In this document: one piece after another, positions 10,156 through 16,979 of the stretch
Numbering within the stretch: the stretch's first letter is position 1
Layout of the letters: each line of letters opens with the position of its first letter
NCBI GenBank assembly: GCA_016710265.1
Contig: JADJJL010000001.1
Location: 1,178,001 to 1,242,000 of the forward strand
Reading direction: 5' to 3'
DNA: 64,000 bases
DNA from: Saprospiraceae bacterium
GTDB taxonomy: Bacteria; Bacteroidota; Bacteroidia; Chitinophagales; Saprospiraceae
Position numbers and translations under genes: made by a program
The notes under the pieces: generated by a model
The model's input: only the letters and a program-made list of their open reading frames with translations
The model's database searches: none
What the model was told of the DNA's origin: nothing

Positions 10156-10205
10156 CAAAAGTGTCGTTTCTTATTGAGAATGCACGTATAACTTTTGTTA
10201 TACGT
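10156..10205 (-). promoter_or_regulatory. Operator-like palindrome plus promoter box, copy 1
   Basis: A perfect 9-4-9 inverted repeat (arms ACGTATAAC and GTTATACGT, spacer TTTT) spans 10184-10205. Its 16-base core TATAACTTTTGTTATA (10187-10202) is identical to the core at 12985-13000. In both places a minus-strand ACTTTTGT box follows at the same distance (23 bases to the 8-base box; here CACTTTTG, one mismatch to TAnnTTTG). It points towards the 8110-9831 gene, about 320 bases away. Confidence 0.6.
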
Positions 10206-10295
10206 CAAAATATATGATGATAAAATGTAGCTGATAATCAGTTAATTAAGTATAAATATTAATAATAGTTAAATCAAAGTTTAACTATATTTGAC

Positions 10296-10928
10296 TCATT
10301 TTTTACTCTGATTTAACTTTATAATGGCTTCTGTTCTATTGCAAACTTGCAATTTATCATAAATACTATGGATGTGTTGTTTGACGGTGCCGATTGTAAT
10401 ATCCAACATACTTGCTATTTCCTTGTATAAAAGGCCTTTGGAAAGATATTCTAATAATTCGTACTCTCTATCGGTAATTGGAAGTTTTTCTTCAGTAATT
10501 GGTTTTTGCATTTTTTGAAAAATCTCAAGAATTCTCCTAGCAATGCTTGGACTCATTGGAGATCCACCATTATGTAATTCTCTAAGTGCTTCCAAAATCT
10601 TGTTCGTTTCAGCGGTTTTCAAAATATATCCTTTGGCGCCAGCTTGTAAGGATCGGAATATTTTATCATCATCCTCGTACACTGTAAACATACAAAATTG
10701 TGTGTTAGGACAAAATTGTGCCAAATATTCAATGGCTTCAATACCACTCGCTCTTGGTAAACCAATATCTACCAGTACAATATCTACCGGTTGGATGGGT
10801 AGTTTTTCCATGGCATCCTCGGCTTTATGGAAAATCTGATCACAAGACATATCATCTTGTGAAGAAATAATTTTTTTTAATTCTAATGCTACTTCTTCCA
10901 AGTCTTCTAGGATGGCAATGTTGATCAT
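10296..10928 (-). CDS. LuxR/NarL-family response regulator
   Basis: A two-component transcription factor. The receiver domain (1-120) has the acidic pair E8/D9, the phospho-acceptor Asp54 (VLVDIGLP) and the Lys of YILK. A LuxR-type helix-turn-helix follows (about 145-208, LPITDREYELLEYLSKG...EIASML...GTVKQHIHSIYDKL). It is the last gene of a four-gene run with the histidine kinase 39 bp upstream, its likely partner. Two copies of a palindrome flank the operon and are plausible binding sites (inference). An AT-rich hairpin follows the stop codon. Confidence 0.92.
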   Translation of the reverse strand: MINIAILEDLEEVALELKKIISSQDDMSCDQIFHKAEDAMEKLPIQPVDIVLVDIGLPRASGIEAIEYLAQFCPNTQFCMFTVYEDDDKIFRSLQAGAKGYILKTAETNKILEALRELHNGGSPMSPSIARRILEIFQKMQKPITEEKLPITDREYELLEYLSKGLLYKEIASMLDITIGTVKQHIHSIYDKLQVCNRTEAIIKLNQSKK

Positions 10929-10967
10929 AATTTTAAATTTTTAATGTAAAAATTAATTCAAGTAATA

Positions 10968-11759
10968 TCATTCATTTGTTTCAATAATTGGGATAGGAAG
11001 AAAAAACTCTGAGCCAGGAGGATTTCCGCCATAATATCCTTTTACTTTAAGAATATCCATTCTTTTTTGAATATTGTGTAATCCATTGCCTTTATTTGCC
11101 TGAGAGATTTGATCAAATCCAACCCCATTGTCTTTTATTTTAAGAGTTAAAAAATTTTCTTTATTAAGAATCTCTATGGAGACCTTTGTAGCTTTTGAAT
11201 GTTTGGCAATATTGTTAAATATTTCTTTTAAAATCAGGAAAACATTTCTTCTTCTACCTCCACTTATATTTATATCTGCAGGGACTACCTGTTGGATCCA
11301 ATCAAATTCAATTTGAATTCCAGAGAAAAATTCTGATGCATAATGGCGAATATAAATCATTAAATTTTCTATGGTATCAAATTTGGTATCCATGGCCCAA
11401 ATAATCTCGCTCATATTGATAATTAGCCGCTTGCTTTGATGGTTTATTTTTTGGATTTGAATTTGTTCGTTTTCTAAGACAGTAGATTTGCTTAATCTAT
11501 CGCTTAAATAGCTAATAGTGGTTAAACCAGATCCTAGATCGTCATGCATCTCGGCAGCAATTCTGTTGCGCTCTTTTTCTAGAATCATTTGTTGCTCTAG
11601 AATCATTTGTTGTTCCCTCAATTTTTGATTCTGTAATTGCATTATGGATTGATATTTCTTTTTTTGATATAAAACTATAAACCAAATCAATAAGCCTGCC
11701 AATATCAAGGGCATTACAAATGCGGTAACCATTATTTTATATATTAACTCTTCACCCAT
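10968..11759 (-). CDS. NarL-type sensor histidine kinase (HisKA_3)
   Basis: Membrane-anchored kinase of 263 residues. One helix near the N-terminus (about 9-31) is followed by a coiled-coil linker, a HisKA_3 dimerisation domain (EMHDDLGSG, phospho-acceptor His72) and a HATPase_c domain (N box EIFNNIAKHSKA, G boxes DNGVGFD and GNGLHNIQKRM). There is no periplasmic sensor domain, so sensing probably depends on partner proteins such as the two genes upstream. The linker holds an exact six-residue duplication (QQMILE twice), encoded by an 18-bp tandem repeat at 11579-11614. The start overlaps the preceding gene by 16 bp. Confidence 0.92.
   Translation of the reverse strand: MGEELIYKIMVTAFVMPLILAGLLIWFIVLYQKKKYQSIMQLQNQKLREQQMILEQQMILEKERNRIAAEMHDDLGSGLTTISYLSDRLSKSTVLENEQIQIQKINHQSKRLIINMSEIIWAMDTKFDTIENLMIYIRHYASEFFSGIQIEFDWIQQVVPADINISGGRRRNVFLILKEIFNNIAKHSKATKVSIEILNKENFLTLKIKDNGVGFDQISQANKGNGLHNIQKRMDILKVKGYYGGNPPGSEFFLPIPIIETNE
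11579..11614 (-). repeat. 18-bp tandem duplication in the kinase linker
   Basis: Two adjacent 18-bp units (11579-11596 and 11597-11614) differ at one base and encode QQMILE twice in the coiled coil before the phospho-acceptor His. Confidence 0.75.
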
Positions 11760-12373
11760 AATTTACATAAAGTGACTGCAATGTAAGAAAGACTTAAGAA
11801 AGAATTTCCTAATGTAATTAAAGAAAAGAGTGGTTTAGTCAGATTGCCGCCCAATTGAGTAATATCGTCCAAATAAAATAGAATTGGAAATGAAGAAGTA
11901 TAAAAAGAAATAATTCCGATAGACAACCAAAACAAAGGCAAATCGGTCAAATTATAAAAAACTTCATCACGGATCAATTCTATAAAATAAAGACCAATCA
12001 AGTAGGAAACATAGAGCATACCTAAATTATAAGTAGTTGTGTTAAGGATATTAAATCCTTGGAAGAAGAGTAAATTTATAAAAGAAGCTAACAATAAAAT
12101 AATACCTAAGTAGGTGATGGGATGAGACCAATGTAGACGAGGATTTTTTTTGATAAATAAGCAACTATAATAGCAAAAAGTGAATATGGTGTATATATTG
12201 TATAATAGTGTGTTTGTACCAAATTTTTTAGCTAAATAGGGACCTAAACCAACTTCAACGATACAACAGATCAAAAGAAACCAGAAAAAATAAGGAATGG
12301 ACTCACGATTTTTCAATTTTGCGTCCAATGCCACCAAAGCAGCAATACATAAAATGATAATATAGGCAGGCAA
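11744..12373 (-). CDS. Multi-pass membrane protein of the regulatory operon
   Basis: Not assigned to a named family. 209 residues with about six hydrophobic helices (near 3-17, 27-46, 57-75, 86-104, 117-135 and 148-166, plus a final one near 186-204). It lies between an exported protein and the histidine kinase, overlapping the kinase start by 16 bp, which suggests translational coupling. Similar small membrane proteins often precede NarL-type kinases in Bacteroidota. A role in signal detection for the sensor-less kinase is an inference from position only. Confidence 0.6.
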   Translation of the reverse strand: MPAYIIILCIAALVALDAKLKNRESIPYFFWFLLICCIVEVGLGPYLAKKFGTNTLLYNIYTIFTFCYYSCLFIKKNPRLHWSHPITYLGIILLLASFINLLFFQGFNILNTTTYNLGMLYVSYLIGLYFIELIRDEVFYNLTDLPLFWLSIGIISFYTSSFPILFYLDDITQLGGNLTKPLFSLITLGNSFLSLSYIAVTLCKLWVKS

Positions 12374-12392
12374 GTTTTTTTATTTAAAGATA

Positions 12393-12923
12393 TTAGTCAT
12401 ACATAAGATCTTTGCTTTCGCCTGCCGGACATTTAGGTGGACATAGATTTCCTACATTGACAAGTGCCTTTCCCAAAGAAGAATTTCCTTGTCCATCGGT
12501 CATTTGTAAAATGACACTAAAGTGATTTAAATATTCTATTTTATTTTTTTCTGTTAGGTAGGCAATGATGGGTTCAGTATCAGCATAGTTTCCAAAATAA
12601 ATCCTGACTCCAGAATTAGAAGAATTGTTGAGTCTTTCTAAAATTTCTTCTAAATTTGATTTTGTAAAAAATACAGATCTTTCTATACTATCTTTTTTAC
12701 CCTCTTTTGTACTAATCCTTCTCAATTTAGCAATGGAATCTACCCAACTTGCTACCATCATTCGAGCTACATTAGAGTCGATGGTTTGAAAATTCGTAGC
12801 TGTTTGTGATTCTAATATACTCAGGTCTCTTTGAGATGAAGAGTAATTAACATTTGATGGTTTAAAGCCCCAAACGAGCAAAAGACTTGAGCTAAGTAAA
12901 AGTAGGAAAGATTTGATATTCAT
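12393..12923 (-). CDS. Exported protein of unknown function, first gene of regulatory operon
   Basis: 176 residues with an N-terminal signal peptide or anchor (residues 4-20, no lipobox Cys). The mature part has a basic central stretch, a GVRIYFGNY motif near 105, and a C-terminal cysteine pair (CPPKC near 163-167). I do not recognise a catalytic family. The gene heads the operon that continues with a membrane protein, kinase and regulator, with 19 bp to the next gene. A promoter box (12954-12961) and operator-like palindrome (12985-13000) lie directly upstream, so the operon may be autoregulated. Confidence 0.6.
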   Translation of the reverse strand: MNIKSFLLLLSSSLLLVWGFKPSNVNYSSSQRDLSILESQTATNFQTIDSNVARMMVASWVDSIAKLRRISTKEGKKDSIERSVFFTKSNLEEILERLNNSSNSGVRIYFGNYADTEPIIAYLTEKNKIEYLNHFSVILQMTDGQGNSSLGKALVNVGNLCPPKCPAGESKDLMYD

Positions 12924-13253
12924 ATACCCTATTTTATCTGGTTATAATTTCCACAAAAGTATATCCTTCTAACCAAAAATGACCTATAACTTTTGTTATA
13001 TATATCGCCCATGGAAAGTAAATTTTTTAATATTTTAGGAGAATAAACAACAAGAAATTTGTATATTCCAATATTGAAGCTTGAAATGGGTGCCATTTAT
13101 CAGCCAACGGTTTATAATGAGCCTATTGTAGCTTAATAATGGTTTATAAAAATTCTTCATTTAAATGTGATGGCAAAGGAAATTTAATCTAGAGTCCAGA
13201 ATACCACAAATCCTATGAAATTAGATAAAACATGAAATAATAAACAAATTATT
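12924..13253. other. 330-bp intergenic region with the operator of the regulatory operon
   Basis: No credible open frame. It holds the promoter and palindrome of the downstream operon (12954-13000) and a direct repeat GGTTTATAA (13109-13117 and 13141-13149). The rest is AT-rich sequence in which I see nothing further. Confidence 0.6.
12954..13000 (-). promoter_or_regulatory. Operator-like palindrome plus promoter box, copy 2
   Basis: The inverted repeat TATAACTTTTGTTATA (12985-13000) is followed on the minus strand, 23 bases later, by TACTTTTG (12961-12954), a full match to TAnnTTTG. The first gene starts about 30 bases after the box. Relative to the predicted start site the palindrome centre is near -45, a usual position for an activator site. 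Core and spacing are the same as in copy 1. Confidence 0.65.
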
Positions 13254-13964
13254 TTATTGACCTTGTCTAGCAAACACTCTTTTCAATAGGTCCGAGGTGC
13301 GTGCAGCCAGGTTCGCTCTAATGTTCTTTTCTTCTAGGGCAATTGTCTTAAACAAAGCATCTAATGCCATATTAACAACATGGTCTGAAACATCAGGATT
13401 TGCCTTCTTTACAAATGGAATCTGATTGTATGAGTTTACAGCAGATCCCCAATAATCGAGCGCACCAAATTTATTAAGTGATTCAATAATAACTGGTTTA
13501 AATTCATTGTATAAAGAAGTGCGGGTAGTCCTAACTAGGTATTGTGTGGCAGCATCTTGTTCACCTCTTAGTATGCCCCAAGCATCTGCAACCGTCATCT
13601 GACGAATTGCACTTAAAAATATGGGTTTGGATCGAGTAGCAGCATCTTCTGCAGCTCTATTTATTTTTTCAATCATATTCTCTTCTACTCTATCAAATCC
13701 TGGTACTATACGCAGTTTATCAGCTATTGCTTTGGCATCTGAAGGTAAAGCAATTTTGTAAATACTTCTATAAAATCCGTCTTTAGCTGAAAGTAAATCA
13801 CTGCCTTTTGAAGTGCCATTGCTCAAAGCTTCTTTAAGACCTGCTGCTACATCATCAGTACTTAGTTCACCAAGTCCAACTTCTTTTAATAATTTACCAA
13901 ATTGGGCATCACATGAAGATAGCCCAAATAGAAGAAAAAAGGTATAGAAAATAGTTCTTTTCAT
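13254..13964 (-). CDS. DUF4197 lipoprotein
   Basis: A predicted lipoprotein of about 236 residues belonging to the DUF4197 family (no established function). From the ATG at 13964 the signal peptide ends in the lipobox L-S-S-C. The mature helical protein shows the family pattern LK.AL..G...G...LS...GF, followed by IALP and a C-terminal ...LDALF...A.EEK.IR. An upstream ATG at 13979 is less likely, because it would sit at the predicted transcription start given the TACATTTG box at 13987-13994. Monocistronic by spacing. Confidence 0.78.
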   Translation of the reverse strand: MKRTIFYTFFLLFGLSSCDAQFGKLLKEVGLGELSTDDVAAGLKEALSNGTSKGSDLLSAKDGFYRSIYKIALPSDAKAIADKLRIVPGFDRVEENMIEKINRAAEDAATRSKPIFLSAIRQMTVADAWGILRGEQDAATQYLVRTTRTSLYNEFKPVIIESLNKFGALDYWGSAVNSYNQIPFVKKANPDVSDHVVNMALDALFKTIALEEKNIRANLAARTSDLLKRVFARQGQ

Positions 13965-13986
13965 TTGTATTTTATGCATTAGACGA

Positions 13987-13994
13987 CAAATGTA
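13987..13994 (-). promoter_or_regulatory. -7 box of the DUF4197 gene
   Basis: Minus-strand TACATTTG matches TAnnTTTG and ends 22 bases before the ATG at 13964. No clear -33 element is visible. Confidence 0.5.
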
Positions 13995-14059
13995 AGCTGA
14001 AAGTTATATTAGGAAGGTTAAAACTTTGTGAAATGCTGCGGTGGTTTGAACTTGACAGA

Positions 14060-15193
14060 TTAATTTTTACTCCAAAGTAATTTATAAGCACCTTGATGGT
14101 TAAAAATGTTTATAATATAGATTCCTGGGCTTATAAAAGACAAGTCAATTTGATCATGATGGTATATAGAACTTATATTTTTTCCATATAAATCTGTAAT
14201 GATCAATTTTTTGAAATCTTTTGGTAAAATTTGTAGCATCCCTGCTGATGGATTAGGAAAGGCATGGTAATTTTGGAAGAGACCATCTTCAGTTAAATTA
14301 ATAACTGGATCAAGGTTTAGTCTATATAGATTACCGCCTAAACGAAGGCTTGGCAAATACTCATCTGTTAGCCATATTTCATTTTCATTTGCAAAGCAAA
14401 CAGCTTCTTTTTGTGTAAGTGTGGTAAAACGAAAAGGTATGATTTTAGAACTGAAGTAGTTGGATGAATTCAAAGGATAAAAGATCCAAGCCTTATCATA
14501 TGATAGAAGCAACAATTTGCTTTTATCAGCACTTATGGAAGCGCCAGTAATCCATTGTTGTTGCATGAGTCCCAATCCTGTATAAAAACTATCTCTTAAA
14601 ACCGTTTTATACATTCCTTCTTGATCCGGCAATGTGTGATGATAGGTAAATCCACTAAATGGGTTTGTGCGGTTTTTAGAAAATAAGTGGAGTGAATCGT
14701 TTTCCCAAACAAAGGCCTCCATGTCAAAATTTTGTGCAGATACATCGGGTGGAAATAGCGATTGATTGACGTATTCAAACTCAATCTTCTCAGCAACCAC
14801 CGAATCTAAAGAATGGACATCCAATGATTTAATTTTATAAATTATCAAGTTTTTACGATCGTTGCTATTATTTCCGAAATCACCAATATAAATATTACCC
14901 AACTCGTCTAAACAAATTTCTTCCCAATCAATGTTTTGAGCATTTCCAATGATTACTTTACGGATGATCTCACATTTTGTATTGATTTCATAAAGCACTG
15001 CTTCACCTCCACTATCATTGTGGGTCCAAAAACTAAGTCCTTGATTGAAACTTATAAGCCCTGATGATTCTCTAATTTCATCAGGTAAGGAACAAATCAA
15101 TTCCAATGGTATTGTTTGAGAAAAACCAATAGAATAGCACCACAGTATGCAGAAAATGATACTATTTAATTTAAAAAATTTAGGATGAAACAT
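14060..15193 (-). CDS. T9SS cargo protein with beta-propeller-like domain
   Basis: A secreted protein of about 377 residues. It has a signal peptide (to FSQT), a domain with propeller-like sequence (ESSGLI, WTHNDSGG, DWEEICLDELGNIYIGDFGNN) resembling SdiA-regulated/esterase-like propellers, and a C-terminal type A sorting domain (AFPNPSAG...GIYIINI). The open frame extends to 15259, but the ATG at 15193 gives the proper signal peptide. It overlaps the 3' end of rsmG by 14 bp, an odd pairing of a surface protein with an rRNA methyltransferase. Ligand or substrate unknown. Confidence 0.75.
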   Translation of the reverse strand: MFHPKFFKLNSIIFCILWCYSIGFSQTIPLELICSLPDEIRESSGLISFNQGLSFWTHNDSGGEAVLYEINTKCEIIRKVIIGNAQNIDWEEICLDELGNIYIGDFGNNSNDRKNLIIYKIKSLDVHSLDSVVAEKIEFEYVNQSLFPPDVSAQNFDMEAFVWENDSLHLFSKNRTNPFSGFTYHHTLPDQEGMYKTVLRDSFYTGLGLMQQQWITGASISADKSKLLLLSYDKAWIFYPLNSSNYFSSKIIPFRFTTLTQKEAVCFANENEIWLTDEYLPSLRLGGNLYRLNLDPVINLTEDGLFQNYHAFPNPSAGMLQILPKDFKKLIITDLYGKNISSIYHHDQIDLSFISPGIYIINIFNHQGAYKLLWSKN

Positions 15194-15812
15194 ACACCAG
15201 GTATTTGGTCTCAAAATATTCTTCAGAAATTTTTTCACGAATCGGCCAACTTTCAGCAAAATAGTGAGATGGAATGTTATTCAACTCTTCTTTAAGATCC
15301 CCACCTTTGTAAGCAATTAAGCCATTGGGTAAGGCATGTATCGATTTTGAAAGTAGTAAAGGATTCGACCATTCCAGCAATTGATGTAGTGGTGCTACTG
15401 CCCTTGAAATGACAAAATGGTATTTTAGTTTTAGTTCTTCAGCCCTGGAGTGAAAAGCTTGTACATTATCTAACTGAAGTTCTTCAATAACTGCATTCAC
15501 CACTTTTATTTTTTTGGCTGTACCATCTATTAAAGTGAATTCAACTTCAGGAAAAAAAATCGCCAATGGTATTCCTGGAAATCCTCCTCCACAGCCAAGA
15601 TCCAATATTTTTGTGCCTTTTGGCCATTGTACAAATAAAGCCAAACTTAAACTATGCAAAACGTGATGTACATAAAAAAATTCCATGTCTTTGCGTGAGA
15701 TCACATTTATTTTTTGATTCCATTCAGTATACACTGGAAGCAGAGCAATCAATTTAGTTCTTTGTGCTTCATTTAAGCGTGGAAAATACTTATCTATGAT
15801 TTGTAGGACCAT
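15180..15812 (-). CDS. rsmG: 16S rRNA (guanine-527-N7)-methyltransferase RsmG
   Basis: Transfers a methyl group from S-adenosylmethionine to N7 of G527 of 16S rRNA. The 210-residue protein has the family N-terminus (LNEAQ...YTEWNQKINVISRKD), the SAM-binding LDLGCGGGFPGIPLA loop (about 70-84), and VISRAVAPL. Length matches the family. The start overlaps the end of the glycosyltransferase gene by 19 bp and the end overlaps the next cargo gene, so the three are probably one transcript. Confidence 0.95.
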   Translation of the reverse strand: MVLQIIDKYFPRLNEAQRTKLIALLPVYTEWNQKINVISRKDMEFFYVHHVLHSLSLALFVQWPKGTKILDLGCGGGFPGIPLAIFFPEVEFTLIDGTAKKIKVVNAVIEELQLDNVQAFHSRAEELKLKYHFVISRAVAPLHQLLEWSNPLLLSKSIHALPNGLIAYKGGDLKEELNNIPSHYFAESWPIREKISEEYFETKYLVYVSS

Positions 15813-16891
15813 TTTTTAGGTGATTGGATCAGAAATGGAATTTGGGTACATAAAAAGAGGATGTATAAAATTTCTAAAAAAGGAAAATATAAAATCAAAT
15901 CTTTAGCATTTAGTTTTTTGGCAGAAGCAGCAAATATAGGCCAAACTATAAGCATGCGCAAGCTATAAAGCCACAACAAATAAATTTCCGGATTAATACA
16001 TAGGCCAATCATAAGAAATAAATAGAAACCCAATAAGCTAAAATGGTAGATTCCTAAAAGAAATTTATCAAACCACTTATAATGCTTAGAGGCAGCAAAA
16101 TGCCTGCGTCTTTGGTGAAAATAGCTTAACCATGATTTTTCGGGTTCAGACCAAACAAAACTGGAAGGGTGAATGCAAATAGCACATGAAATTTGGGACG
16201 CAACTTGATTGACAAATAGATCATCATCTCCAAAAGAAATATTTGGTTTAAGTAAGTCTTTGTTGAATAAGGATTTATGGTACAGGAGATTTCTACCCAC
16301 TCCCATATATGGAAGCCCACGTAATGCGGCCGACAAGTATTGGATACCATTTAGTGTATTTTCAAACCGAATTAAATAATTGAGAATTCCATTTCGTTTA
16401 AGGTAAGGGCTGTAAGCTAAGACCATTTGATTGCCGTTTCTAAGAACGTTTATCATTTCTGCTATCCAAAAATCTGTAGCAGGTGTACAGTCTGCGTCTG
16501 TGAGCAAGATATAGTCATATTTTGTTAGCTTTATGGCTGATGTCAATGCAGATTTTTTACCGGATTCTCCTTTAGTTTGATATAAATATCTTATTTTTGA
16601 ATTTGATTTTAGAATGTTGTAGTACCAGTCTAACAAACCATCGGTTGATCCATCATCAGATATAATGATCTCATATTCTATATATTTTTGAGTCATCAAC
16701 CTGTTTATTACTTTGACAATCTGTTCTTTTTGATTGTGTACGCAGATAATTATGGAAACTGGAAAATGAATTTGTTCGGAAGTTGTACGGCGATTTTTAT
16801 TTTTATGAAAACTTAGTCCACTAAATAGGGTTAACCACATAAGTACTTGAATACCAGTTAGTAAAATCAATATGTACGTTTCAAAATGCAA
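15794..16891 (-). CDS. Family 2 glycosyltransferase, membrane-bound
   Basis: An inner-membrane processive-type GT2 of 365 residues, probably adding sugars in envelope or exopolysaccharide synthesis. An N-terminal helix (5-24) precedes the GT-A catalytic domain (IIICVHNQ, SDDGSTDG, TDADCTP as the DxD, GDDDLFVNQ) and an R-rich QRRRH motif in the QxxRW position. Three or four helices close the protein. The acceptor cannot be read from sequence. It is the first gene of an overlapping set with rsmG and is divergent from porU. Confidence 0.85.
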   Translation of the reverse strand: MHFETYILILLTGIQVLMWLTLFSGLSFHKNKNRRTTSEQIHFPVSIIICVHNQKEQIVKVINRLMTQKYIEYEIIISDDGSTDGLLDWYYNILKSNSKIRYLYQTKGESGKKSALTSAIKLTKYDYILLTDADCTPATDFWIAEMINVLRNGNQMVLAYSPYLKRNGILNYLIRFENTLNGIQYLSAALRGLPYMGVGRNLLYHKSLFNKDLLKPNISFGDDDLFVNQVASQISCAICIHPSSFVWSEPEKSWLSYFHQRRRHFAASKHYKWFDKFLLGIYHFSLLGFYLFLMIGLCINPEIYLLWLYSLRMLIVWPIFAASAKKLNAKDLILYFPFLEILYILFLCTQIPFLIQSPKKWSYKS

Positions 16892-16947
16892 ATTGTTTGA
16901 GTAGGATTTAGAGGAAAAATATTTAGTTATATTATTAAATTATATCA

Positions 16948-16955
16948 TATATTTG
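16948..16955 (+). promoter_or_regulatory. -7 box of porU
   Basis: TATATTTG matches TAnnTTTG and ends 24 bases before the ATG at 16980. A TTTAG at 16922-16926 is a near match to the -33 element at 21 bases spacing. The box overlaps the TTG that would otherwise be the longest start, supporting the ATG. Confidence 0.55.
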
Positions 16956-16979
16956 CATTTGATTTTGACTATATTAAAT

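Larger units (their letters stand above)
9832..10295. other. 464-bp intergenic region: operator-promoter unit, direct repeats, no gene
   Basis: Very AT-rich, with no open frame longer than about 10 codons after the predicted minus-strand start site. It contains an operator-like inverted repeat (10184-10205), an ACTTTTG box (10156-10163), three copies of AACAGATTA (9891, 9951, 9965), a weak 4-bp hairpin next to an A6 run (9985-10004, T6 on the minus strand), and an AT-only 7-bp hairpin after the response regulator stop codon (10267-10286). Confidence 0.6.

Noticed and set aside
16953..16979. TTG at 16953 as porU start
   Set aside because: It lies inside the -7 box TATATTTG; the ATG at 16980 starts a standard signal peptide.
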